A stretch of 5,368 bases of DNA from the NCBI GenBank assembly GCA_020432595.1, contig JAGQGA010000218.1, forward strand, positions 2,846 to 8,213, written 5' to 3'. The translations under genes and the position numbers were made by a program. Below are positions 1 to 5,366 of this stretch, in pieces (the stretch's first letter is position 1; each line of letters starts with the position of its first letter). The stretch comes from Anaerolineales bacterium (lineage in GTDB: Bacteria; Chloroflexota; Anaerolineae; Promineifilales; Promineifilaceae). The notes below the pieces were generated by a model that saw only the letters and a program-made list of their open reading frames with translations, made no database searches and was not told the origin of the DNA.

Positions 1-1343
1 ACCCGTGTCACAATGCGGTACTCCGTAACATCTGCCTCACCCGCTAACAACCGCGCCAAACGCTCCCGGAACAACATCTGATCCGCCGGGTGTACCACCG
101 TCAGCCAACCCCCTTGCCCCTGCATCGCCGTAGCCGAATACCCGGTAACGCGGGCAAATGCTTCCGTAACCCACTCTAGCCTGGTCTGCCCGGTCTCACT
201 GACTTCGTAGGCATAGGCATAATCCGACACCATTTCGGACACCAGCCGGTAGCGAGCTTCGCTGGCCGCTAACTGGCTTTCGGCTCGCCGCCGGGGGGTC
301 ACATCACGCAACACAAACAGCCGCCCCCGCAGTGTCAGCACATCATCGTACAGCGGCGAAATTTGCAAATCATATTCGCGCAGTTCCCCCTGCACCAGCA
401 GCGTCAGCAAACTGTCGCCCTCAAACACATTGGCATACTGCGTGATTAGCTCTGGTTGATGCGCCAAATAAGCGGCCAGCGGCCGGCCGATCACCTCCTT
501 CTCCGCCTCCCCAAACATCAGCCGCGCCGCCGGGTTGACATCCACGATTCGGTTCTGCAAATCCAGCACCACCACCCCTTCACGCATACTGTCCAGCGTC
601 ACCCGCCGCGCCACCGGCACCAGGTCAAACAAATTCAGCCGGAACACCGCCCATGCCGCAATCACCCCCGTCAGCGCAAAGCCAATTGGCGTCCAGTCCA
701 GCTCTGGAATTGGCCCCAAGTCGAACAAGGAATATAAGTTGCCCAACCAGGGAAACAGGGAGCCAACAATAAGCAGAAGCAGTTGGGCACGATAGGCCAC
801 CGGGAAACGGCGAACGGCCGTTATAATCATCAAAGTCCCGGCCGCCAGCAGCAGATACGAGGCCGCAACATGCACCCAAAACCAGTTGCCATACTCTAGT
901 TTGAGTGCCAGAAAAGAAGTTGTTTCTTGCAGCACCAGCGTACGCCAAATGAGCAGGTGACGTTCATTGGTCAGTGCCAGACCGATGGTGACAAGGGGGA
1001 TCAGCCCCAACCACAGCAGCCGCCAGCCAGTAACCGCCTTGCCATTTCCCGCATAATGGGCCGCAAACAAAAACCAGAAGAGCGAGACGGTGGCAATGCC
1101 CAAGTATTCAATCTTGGCAAACAAAATCTTGGTGGCAAGCTCCAGGGCAGCAATTTCAAAGGTGTAGCCCAGCGACCAAATGGAGATGGCGACCATGAGG
1201 GCAAAGAAGTAGGGAACCCAGACCGCAACGCGCCAGCGCGAAACGGCATAGACAGCCACGCCAGCAGTCATGCCTGCGGCCAACAGGGGTATCAGCAGTA
1301 TCCATCTAAATTCCCAGTTCATCGCCATGCCTAACAGAACCAT
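1..1343 (-). CDS. Membrane sensor histidine kinase, N-terminal part (7TM sensor + PAS), cut by window start
   Basis: The open frame runs off the left edge, so only 447 N-terminal residues are visible. Seen: seven hydrophobic stretches at about residues 14-34, 40-60, 74-95, 108-125, 154-176, 186-207 and 217-237, then a PAS domain at about 247-346 (VVVLDLQNRIVDVNPAARLM, ending FVLRDVT) and a second PAS from about 357 (SEARYRLVSEM, then VTGYS, WLTVVHPAD) that is cut off. The IEYLGI segment after TM3 entry, the YRAQ segment before TM6 and the LFDLVPVAR linker fit the N-terminal 7TM region of histidine kinases (HisKA_7TM type). The HisKA and ATPase domains are expected beyond the window but not seen; a diguanylate cyclase output cannot be excluded. 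Likely role: cytoplasmic-membrane sensing feeding a two-component relay; signal unknown. The start is uncertain: in-frame ATGs lie at 1343, 1328 and 1322, with a TAG directly upstream of 1343 and no clear Shine-Dalgarno. It is divergent from the metalloenzyme gene. Confidence 0.88.
   Translation of the reverse strand, partial: MVLLGMAMNWEFRWILLIPLLAAGMTAGVAVYAVSRWRVAVWVPYFFALMVAISIWSLGYTFEIAALELATKILFAKIEYLGIATVSLFWFLFAAHYAGNGKAVTGWRLLWLGLIPLVTIGLALTNERHLLIWRTLVLQETTSFLALKLEYGNWFWVHVAASYLLLAAGTLMIITAVRRFPVAYRAQLLLLIVGSLFPWLGNLYSLFDLGPIPELDWTPIGFALTGVIAAWAVFRLNLFDLVPVARRVTLDSMREGVVVLDLQNRIVDVNPAARLMFGEAEKEVIGRPLAAYLAHQPELITQYANVFEGDSLLTLLVQGELREYDLQISPLYDDVLTLRGRLFVLRDVTPRRRAESQLAASEARYRLVSEMVSDYAYAYEVSETGQTRLEWVTEAFARVTGYSATAMQGQGGWLTVVHPADQMLFRERLARLLAGEADVTEYRIVTR
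813..822. repeat. AACGGCCGTT palindrome, copy 1
   Basis: Perfect 10-bp palindrome inside the kinase gene. On the coding strand it is read as (AT)A ACG GCC GTT, giving Thr-Ala-Val just after the fifth hydrophobic segment. One of seven copies in the window. Confidence 0.9.
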
Positions 1344-1355
1344 CTACCAGCGAGA

Positions 1356-1384
1356 ATTGTGTGTAATTTTTGACATGATGGCAA
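1356..1384 (-). promoter_or_regulatory. Candidate sigma70-type promoter of the kinase gene
   Basis: On the minus strand TTGCCA (1384-1379, five of six matches to TTGACA) is followed after exactly 17 bp by CACAAT (1361-1356, four of six matches to TATAAT). The expected start of transcription is near 1349, only about six bases before the ATG at 1343, which supports that start and a near-leaderless message. The -10 box is weak, so this is a moderate call. Confidence 0.4.
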
Positions 1385-1534
1385 CTTAGGAGCTTGCGCT
1401 GGCCTAAAAAATCAACGCAAAATTTATTTGGAAACGGCGAAGATTCTTCAGGCGTTGCTGAGAGTGGTGTAATGGCTCCATTGGCTGGTTATTGTAGACA
1501 AAAACAACCCGGCTCGCCACTGAAATCGCCCAAA

Positions 1535-1563
1535 TTGACTACGTTGCTCATCCTTTGTACACT
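1535..1563 (+). promoter_or_regulatory. Sigma70-type promoter of the metalloenzyme gene, probably leaderless
   Basis: TTGACT (1535-1540, five of six consensus bases) is followed by a 17-bp spacer and TACACT (1558-1563, which keeps the key first T, second A and last T). Eight bases separate the -10 box from the ATG at 1572, so transcription should begin at or within a base or two of the start codon. This agrees with the lack of any Shine-Dalgarno sequence before 1572. Confidence 0.55.
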
Positions 1564-1571
1564 TCTCCGCC

Positions 1572-2549
1572 ATGAAGATGCAGCAACCCAAACGGCCGTT
1601 TTTGCCCCAACCCCCATCCCAACATCCCTACGTCCACATCTTTTTTATGGACGGCGTGGGGCTGGGCAGCGACGACCCCGCCGTTAACCCATTTTGCCAT
1701 GCCGCTATGCCCGCCCTTACCAGCCTGCTGGGGGAAAATTGGTTTGCCACGCGCCAGCGCCTCGACACGCCCTGCGCCACGCTGGTTCCCACCGACCCCA
1801 ACCTGAGTGTTTCCGGCCGGCCGCAAAGTGCCACTGGTCAAGCCACCATTCTTACAGGCAAAAACGTCCCCCAGCTTATTGGCGAGCATTATGGGCCAAA
1901 ACCCAATGCGGCAGTACGTGAGATTATTCGGCAGGGGTCGCTGTTTGCGGAGGTAACGGCCGTTTATGCCAGCGACACCCCCGCCGCCGCCCTCCTCTCC
2001 CCCTACCCGCAAGGGTACTTCGACAGCCTGAACAGCGGCAAGCGGCTCCCTTCGGCGGTACCAATGGCGGCTATGGAGGGAGGGGTGGCGTTAAAAACGG
2101 CCGTTGATCTCCAACAAGGCCACGCTGTCAGCCCCGGCTTCACCAACCAAGCGTGGCGCGAGCAGCTTGGCTACAGCGAGATGCCATTGCTAACGCTGGA
2201 AGATGCCGGACAGCGTCTTGCTCAGCTTGCCGCCACCTACCGCTTTAGCTTTTTTGAACATTGGCCCAGCGACCGGCTAGGGCATCGGGGCACGCTGGCC
2301 GACGCTGCCCGCCATCTGGAAATGCTCGACACGGTGCTGGGCAGCCTCATTGCGAATTGGCCCGATGACGGCGGGCTGCTGCTCATCACCAGTGACCACG
2401 GCAACCTTGAAGAAAAACACCACCGCCAGCACACCACCAACCCCGTCCCTACCATTGTCGTTGGTGCCAACCACGCCCATTACGCCAGCCAAATCGAAAC
2501 ATTGGCCGACATTGCCCCGGTCGTGCGCCATTACCTCAACTTATCATAG
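1572..2549 (+). CDS. Alkaline-phosphatase-superfamily metalloenzyme (phosphoglycerate mutase-like), substrate unknown
   Basis: A 325-residue protein with the two-metal site of the alkaline phosphatase / cofactor-independent phosphoglycerate mutase superfamily. Seen: FFMDGVGLG (metal ligand Asp27), PQSATGQ (nucleophile most likely Ser86, aligning with the NSEVGH serine of iPGM, with Thr88 as alternative), PSDRLGH (Asp234, His238), SDHGN (Asp275, His276) and HTTNPVP (His287). These supply the ligand set known for the family, so the enzyme is probably active. At 325 residues it is far shorter than the roughly 510-residue iPGM and lacks room for its inserted transferase domain, so a glycolytic mutase role is unlikely; a phosphohydrolase or phosphomutase is more plausible. 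No signal peptide or membrane segment is seen, so it is probably cytoplasmic. The first 20 or so residues (KRPF, then a Pro/Gln-rich run) precede the conserved core, and part is encoded by an AACGGCCGTT copy. The ATG at 1572 is chosen because the promoter places the transcript start there; ATG 1578 is possible. Its TAG stop overlaps the end of the 2547-2690 element. Confidence 0.85.
   Translation: MKMQQPKRPFLPQPPSQHPYVHIFFMDGVGLGSDDPAVNPFCHAAMPALTSLLGENWFATRQRLDTPCATLVPTDPNLSVSGRPQSATGQATILTGKNVPQLIGEHYGPKPNAAVREIIRQGSLFAEVTAVYASDTPAAALLSPYPQGYFDSLNSGKRLPSAVPMAAMEGGVALKTAVDLQQGHAVSPGFTNQAWREQLGYSEMPLLTLEDAGQRLAQLAATYRFSFFEHWPSDRLGHRGTLADAARHLEMLDTVLGSLIANWPDDGGLLLITSDHGNLEEKHHRQHTTNPVPTIVVGANHAHYASQIETLADIAPVVRHYLNLS
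1591..1600. repeat. AACGGCCGTT palindrome, copy 2
   Basis: Perfect copy near the 5' end of the metalloenzyme gene, in the poorly conserved N-terminal extension. Read as AAA CGG CCG TTT, giving Lys-Arg-Pro-Phe, a different phase from the other coding copies. Confidence 0.9.
1955..1964. repeat. AACGGCCGTT palindrome, copy 3
   Basis: Perfect copy inside the metalloenzyme gene, read as (GT)A ACG GCC GTT, giving Thr-Ala-Val at residues 129-131, outside the metal-site motifs. Confidence 0.9.
2096..2105. repeat. AACGGCCGTT palindrome, copy 4
   Basis: Perfect copy inside the metalloenzyme gene, read as (AA)A ACG GCC GTT, giving Lys-Thr-Ala-Val at residues 175-178. Third copy in this one gene. Confidence 0.9.
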
Positions 2550-2690
2550 GTTCTGTTGACATTTCAGAATTTGAACCGCAAAGTACGCAGAGGGCGCAGA
2601 GAAAGGAAAGAAAACAAGCTAAATCTCTGCGATCTTTGCGCCCTCTGCGGTGAAATCTGCTTCTTTTTTACCAAATGTCAACAGAACCTA
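2547..2690. mobile_element. MITE-like palindromic element with TA ends
   Basis: GGTTCTGTTGACATTT (2549-2564) and its exact reverse complement (2673-2688) bound a 140-bp segment, with TA directly outside each end. Terminal inverted repeats plus a TA duplication are the hallmark of IS630/Tc1-mariner type elements. There is no room for a transposase, so this would be a non-autonomous miniature element. Because TA is self-complementary, it could also be the tip of an 18-bp inverted repeat rather than a target duplication. The interior carries a further imperfect inverted repeat of CGCARAG units. The element overlaps the metalloenzyme stop codon (TA from the flank, G from the repeat). Its transcript would fold into a long hairpin, which may also separate the two neighbouring genes transcriptionally. 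Confidence 0.6.
2575..2651. repeat. Interior inverted repeat of CGCARAG units
   Basis: Two 30-bp arms (2575-2604 and 2622-2651) match as reverse complements at 22 of 30 positions around a 17-bp loop. Each arm is itself three roughly 10-bp units built on CGCAAAG/CGCAGAG. Iterated CGCAAAG-type repeats are common in intergenic DNA of many environmental bacteria and often give rise to spurious ORFs; no function is assigned here. Confidence 0.75.
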
Positions 2691-2702
2691 ACAGTTGACT
2701 AG

Positions 2703-2743
2703 GAGACTGGGAAATCGAGCAAGTCTCTCAATCTCCCAGTCTC
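2703..2743. repeat. Inverted repeat related to the 3'-terminal 7-bp repeat family, possible terminator
   Basis: GAGACTGGGA (2703-2712) pairs with TCCCAGTCTC (2734-2743), a perfect 10-bp stem with a 21-base loop. The right side reads as units close to CAATCTC (AGTCTCT, CAATCTCC, CAGTCTCT), the reverse complement of the GAGATTG units at 5314-5341. A T-rich stretch (2744-2757) follows, so the stem could end transcription coming from upstream, but the long loop makes this uncertain. Confidence 0.55.
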
Positions 2744-2760
2744 TTAATTTCTTTTTATAC

Positions 2761-2766
2761 GAGGAG
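2761..2766 (+). promoter_or_regulatory. Shine-Dalgarno site of the flavin reductase gene
   Basis: GAGGAG lies nine bases before the ATG at 2776 and is complementary to the 3' end of 16S rRNA. It decides the start at 2776 over longer in-frame readings that begin at 2695 in repeat-derived sequence. A TATACG just upstream (2756-2761) could be a -10 box, but it would place the transcript start after the Shine-Dalgarno site and has no good -35, so the promoter is left unassigned. Confidence 0.7.
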
Positions 2767-2775
2767 TACCCAACC

Positions 2776-3276
2776 ATGCCCATTACATCTGAAAGCTACC
2801 GCGAGGCATTGCGCCTGTTTCCCTCTGGTGTCACCATTGTCACCATTAAAGCACCCGACGAACCGAGGCTCCACGGCATGACGGTGTCGGCCTTTGCCTC
2901 GGTTTCCCCTTCGCCACCGCTGATCATGGTTTGCATTGACCACAGCACGTCGTCCTACCCGCTGATGGAGAGAGCCGGCACGGTGTTTGCAGTGAACATT
3001 TTGCCCCGCGACAAGATGGATTTGTCGAATCGGTTTGCCTGGGTGAAGGATGAGGATCGGTTTGCGGAGGGGGCGTGGAAAACGGCCGTTACTGGCGCAC
3101 CCATTCTCGAAGATGCCCTCGCCTGGCTTGACTGCACCATCTACGCCCGCTTTGCCGCCGGAACTCACACCATCTACCTTGGCGAAGTCCAGGCCAGCAG
3201 CGTCCCCCGCCCCGACGACGAACCGCTCATCTATTGGAATCGCGGCTACCGTCGTCTGGCCCTGGCTGACGACTAA
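2776..3276 (+). CDS. Flavin reductase-like, FMN-binding split-barrel protein
   Basis: A 166-residue protein, the usual size for the short flavin reductase family (HpaC/NmoB-like, Flavin_Reduct domain). Seen in order: LFPSGVTIVT (residues 14-23), GMTVSAFASVSPSPPLIMVC (34-53, the flavin phosphate-binding strand-turn), FAVNIL (71-76), GAPILEDALAWLDC (107-120), HTIYLGEV (131-138) and LIYWNRGYRRL (151-161). Family members reduce free FMN or FAD with NAD(P)H and hand it to a partner monooxygenase, or bind flavin as a redox protein; no monooxygenase gene lies in this window, so the partner is unknown. No signal peptide or membrane segment is seen, so it is probably cytoplasmic. The start at 2776 is set by the GAGGAG site and by the family N-terminus. 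It stands between two repeat-rich gaps and is probably monocistronic. It carries one AACGGCCGTT copy at residues 102-105. Confidence 0.87.
   Translation: MPITSESYREALRLFPSGVTIVTIKAPDEPRLHGMTVSAFASVSPSPPLIMVCIDHSTSSYPLMERAGTVFAVNILPRDKMDLSNRFAWVKDEDRFAEGAWKTAVTGAPILEDALAWLDCTIYARFAAGTHTIYLGEVQASSVPRPDDEPLIYWNRGYRRLALADD
3081..3090. repeat. AACGGCCGTT palindrome, copy 5
   Basis: Perfect copy inside the flavin reductase gene, read as (AA)A ACG GCC GTT, giving Lys-Thr-Ala-Val at residues 102-105, between the conserved blocks. Confidence 0.9.
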
Positions 3277-3304
3277 TACAGGGTAGTGTACGTAGGGGTC
3301 ATTG

Positions 3305-3322
3305 CAAAAACGGCCGTTTTTG
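3305..3322. repeat. Extended 18-bp palindrome containing AACGGCCGTT, copy 6
   Basis: CAAAAACGGCCGTTTTTG is a perfect 18-bp palindrome, 28 bp after the flavin reductase stop codon; the 10-bp core is at 3309-3318. As RNA it could form a small A-U stem with U residues at its end and might weakly terminate transcription in either direction. It is equally well explained as one more copy of the window's iterated palindrome with longer flanks. Confidence 0.85.
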
Positions 3323-3346
3323 AACACGGAAAAAGTGTCCGTGTTC
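3322..3346. repeat. Inverted repeat GAACACGGA / TCCGTGTTC
   Basis: GAACACGGA (3322-3330) and its exact complement TCCGTGTTC (3338-3346) form a 9-bp stem with a 7-base loop, starting at the last base of the preceding 18-bp palindrome. The right arm is also the first unit of the tandem repeat that follows. No T-run follows directly, so it is not a standard terminator. Confidence 0.7.
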
Positions 3347-3367
3347 TTCCGTGTCCTTCCGTGTACG
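3338..3367. repeat. Three tandem 10-bp TCCGTGT units
   Basis: TCCGTGTTCT, then TCCGTGTCCT, then TCCGTGTACG lie end to end with a 10-bp period, one DNA helical turn. The first seven bases are identical in all three. No role is assigned. Confidence 0.75.
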
Positions 3368-3376
3368 GTAAATTTT

Positions 3377-3405
3377 ATGGGGAAAAAACGGCCGTTTTCC
3401 CCCAT
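3377..3405. repeat. Near-palindrome around AACGGCCGTT, copy 7
   Basis: The core AACGGCCGTT (3387-3396) sits within a 29-bp near-palindrome: ATGGGG and six A on the left, four T, five C and AT on the right. The arms differ only in run lengths (A6/T4, G4/C5). It lies 89 bp before the lepA start codon. A strong stem could form in RNA, but no T-run follows, so a terminator is possible rather than shown. Confidence 0.75.
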
Positions 3406-3477
3406 TCACACCGTCGTCAATCGTCCGTCACCCGTCGCCAGCAACAAGATTAGAAATACACCGCTTTTTCGCAATTT

Positions 3478-3486
3478 TGCTATACT
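3478..3486 (+). promoter_or_regulatory. Extended -10 promoter of lepA, probably leaderless
   Basis: TGC TATACT matches the extended -10 pattern TGnTATAAT (five of six in the hexamer). No good -35 is found 16-18 bp upstream, which extended -10 promoters can tolerate. Seven bases separate the hexamer from the ATG at 3494, so transcription should start at the start codon. There is no Shine-Dalgarno sequence in between, consistent with a leaderless mRNA. Confidence 0.6.
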
Positions 3487-3493
3487 TGGTTTC

Positions 3494-5302
3494 ATGGATC
3501 AAAGTCGAATTCGCAACTTCTGCATTATTGCCCATATTGACCACGGCAAGTCCACCCTGGCCGACCGCCTGCTGCAAGCCACCGGCACCATTTCCGACCG
3601 CGAAATGCAAGAGCAGGTGCTGGACAGCATGGATTTGGAACGGGAAAAAGGCGTTACCATCAAAGCCTCAGCGGTACGCATGGATTACACGGCCAGGGAC
3701 GGCCAAACCTACATCATGAACCTGATCGACACCCCAGGGCACGTGGATTTTGGCTACGAGGTAAGCCGCGCACTGCAAGCATGTGAAGGAGCCATCCTGG
3801 TTGTAGATGCCACCCAGGGCATCGAGGCGCAAACCCTGGCGAATCTCTATCTCGCCATTGACGCGGATCTGGAAATCATCCCCGTCATCAACAAAATTGA
3901 CCTGCCGGCCGCCCTGCCCGACGACGTGGCTGAGGAGGTCGAGGCCATCACCGGCATTCCCGCCGAAGATGCCATCCCCATCAGTGCTAAAACTGGCCTC
4001 AACATTGACCGGGTGCTGGAAGCCATTGTACGGCATGTGCCGCCGCCAAAACCCACCTCTAACGAAAAACCCCTGCGTGCCCTTGTTTTCGACTCCCATT
4101 ACGACTCCTACAAAGGGGTTATCGCCTATGTACGTATCTTTGAAGGGTCGCTCAACAAGCGGGAATGGATACGCATGATGTCCAACGGCGTGGAGGCGGA
4201 ACCGATTGAGATTGGGCTGTTTAAACCTTCGATGAAGCCAGTAGAACGACTGCACGCGGGTGAGGTGGGCTATATTGCCACCGGGCTAAAAACGGTGCGC
4301 GAATGTCGGGTGGGCGACACGATTACCATGCGGGATCGGCCGGCCGACCACCCGCTCCACGGCTTTCAAGCCGCCAAACCAATGGTTTTCGCCAGTTTTT
4401 TCCCCACCGAAGGGGAAGATTACGGGCTACTCAAAGATGCGCTAGAACGGCTCCAGCTAAACGATGCCGCTCTGGTCTATGAGCCAGAATCCTCCACCGC
4501 CCTCAACTTTGGCTTTCGCTGCGGCTTTTTGGGGTTGTTCCACATGGAAATTGTGCAGGAACGGCTGGAGCGCGAATACGACCTTGACCTGGTTGCCACC
4601 GCCCCCAGCGTCCGCTACGAAGCCGTCATGCGGAACACGGGCGAGGTCGTGGTTGTCAACAGCCCATCTGACCTACCCGACGAAAGCACCCTTGACGAAA
4701 TACGCGAGCCGTGGATCCACGCCCAAATTTTTGCCCCGGAGGAGTTTTACGGGGTGATTATGGAGCTTGCCATCAAGCGGCGCGGTGAATTTACCGGGCA
4801 GGAACATCCGGCACCAGGGCGGGTCATCCTCAAATTTGATTTACCGCTGGCGGAAATTATTGTGGACTTTTACGACCGGCTGAAAAGCAGCACTCGTGGC
4901 TATGCCTCCATGGATTACGAACTGGCCGACTATCGCGCTTCCAATTTGGTAAAACTGGATGTACTGGTTGCCAAAACCCCCGTGGACGCGCTGGCAATGA
5001 TTGTCCACGCCGATGATGCGTATCATCGGGGGCAAAAGCTAGTGACGCAGCTCAAAAAGCTGATTCCGCGCCAAATGTTTGAGGTGCCAATTCAAGCGGC
5101 CACTGGCAAGCGGGTGATTAGCCGCGCCAACGTGCAGGCGTTACGCAAGGACGTGCTGGCAAAATGTTATGGTGGCGACATCACGCGCAAGCGGAAGCTG
5201 CTGGAAAAGCAGAAGAAGGGCAAGAAGCGGATGAAAATGATTGGCAACGTGGAAGTGCCGCAGGAAGCGTTTATGGCGGTATTGCGCCTGGATGATGAAT
5301 AA
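3494..5302 (+). CDS. lepA: Elongation factor 4 (LepA), ribosome-associated translational GTPase
   Basis: A complete 602-residue LepA, the normal family length. The GTPase domain shows G1 AHIDHGKS (13-20), the G2 region [11 protein letters not shown]3 DTPGHVDF (79-86, with catalytic His83), G4 NKID (133-136) and G5 SAK (164-166). After the EF-Tu-like domain II come the EF-G-like domains III and V, including [20 protein letters not shown] and GYASMDYE. The LepA-specific C-terminal domain ends with [17 protein letters not shown], the family signature. EF4 binds the 70S ribosome and hydrolyses GTP; it is reported to back-translocate or remodel stalled ribosomes under ionic stress and to aid 30S assembly. 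It is cytoplasmic, with membrane association reported. The start at 3494 is chosen because homologs begin here and the extended -10 box lies just upstream; the frame stays open to 3302, but those 64 extra codons only translate the intergenic repeats. No AACGGCCGTT copy lies within the gene. Confidence 0.97.
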   Translation: MDQSRIRNFCIIAHIDHGKSTLADRLLQATGTISDREMQEQVLDSMDLEREKGVTIKASAVRMDYTARDGQTYIMNLIDTPGHVDFGYEVSRALQACEGAILVVDATQGIEAQTLANLYLAIDADLEIIPVINKIDLPAALPDDVAEEVEAITGIPAEDAIPISAKTGLNIDRVLEAIVRHVPPPKPTSNEKPLRALVFDSHYDSYKGVIAYVRIFEGSLNKREWIRMMSNGVEAEPIEIGLFKPSMKPVERLHAGEVGYIATGLKTVRECRVGDTITMRDRPADHPLHGFQAAKPMVFASFFPTEGEDYGLLKDALERLQLNDAALVYEPESSTALNFGFRCGFLGLFHMEIVQERLEREYDLDLVATAPSVRYEAVMRNTGEVVVVNSPSDLPDESTLDEIREPWIHAQIFAPEEFYGVIMELAIKRRGEFTGQEHPAPGRVILKFDLPLAEIIVDFYDRLKSSTRGYASMDYELADYRASNLVKLDVLVAKTPVDALAMIVHADDAYHRGQKLVTQLKKLIPRQMFEVPIQAATGKRVISRANVQALRKDVLAKCYGGDITRKRKLLEKQKKGKKRMKMIGNVEVPQEAFMAVLRLDDE

Positions 5303-5313
5303 TTGTAAAACCC

Positions 5314-5341
5314 GAGATTGGAGATTGGAGATTGGAGATTG
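5314..5341. repeat. Four tandem copies of GAGATTG
   Basis: Four perfect 7-bp units begin 12 bases after the lepA stop codon. The reverse complement (CAATCTC) resembles the units at 2721-2743, so the same repeat family appears at two intergenic sites in opposite orientation. No function is seen; such arrays are prone to copy-number change. Confidence 0.85.
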
Positions 5342-5366
5342 GTGAAGGTTCACCATCGCCAATCTC
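5335..5366. repeat. Hairpin downstream of lepA at the window end
   Basis: GAGATTGG (5335-5342), the last tandem unit plus one base, pairs with CCAATCTC (5359-5366). Inside it GGTGAA (5341-5346) and TTCACC (5349-5354) form a shorter alternative stem. The hairpin could act as the lepA terminator, but the window ends two bases later, so a T-run cannot be checked. Confidence 0.5.

Noticed and set aside
1329..1343. AACAGAACC shared between the kinase start region and the terminal repeat at 2681-2688
   Set aside because: The match is only nine bases with no paired end or TA structure, so chance is a fair explanation.
1370..1375. TTGACA as a plus-strand -35 box
   Set aside because: No acceptable -10 hexamer lies 16-18 bp downstream; the TTGACT at 1535 with TACACT is a better promoter.
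1344..1571. tRNA, riboswitch or small RNA in the divergent gap
   Set aside because: No cloverleaf, conserved aptamer core or strong hairpin could be recognised.
1394..1687. Plus-strand ORF of 97 codons before and over the metalloenzyme start
   Set aside because: It begins with TTG, has no ribosome site or recognisable domain, spans the promoter region and overlaps the real gene in another frame.
2556..2561. TTGACA inside the left terminal repeat as a -35 box reading inward
   Set aside because: No -10-like hexamer is found 16-18 bp downstream within the element.
2575..2651. CRISPR array
   Set aside because: The units are short, contiguous, degenerate and arranged as an inverted pair, with no unique spacers and no cas genes.
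2755..3405. Minus-strand ORF of 216 codons across the flavin reductase gene
   Set aside because: It is an antisense shadow: the plus strand has a full flavin reductase with family motifs and a Shine-Dalgarno site, and this ORF translates flanking repeats.
5141..5362. Minus-strand ORF of 73 codons over the lepA 3' end
   Set aside because: Its N-terminus translates the GAGATTG repeats and the rest is antisense to the LepA C-terminal domain.
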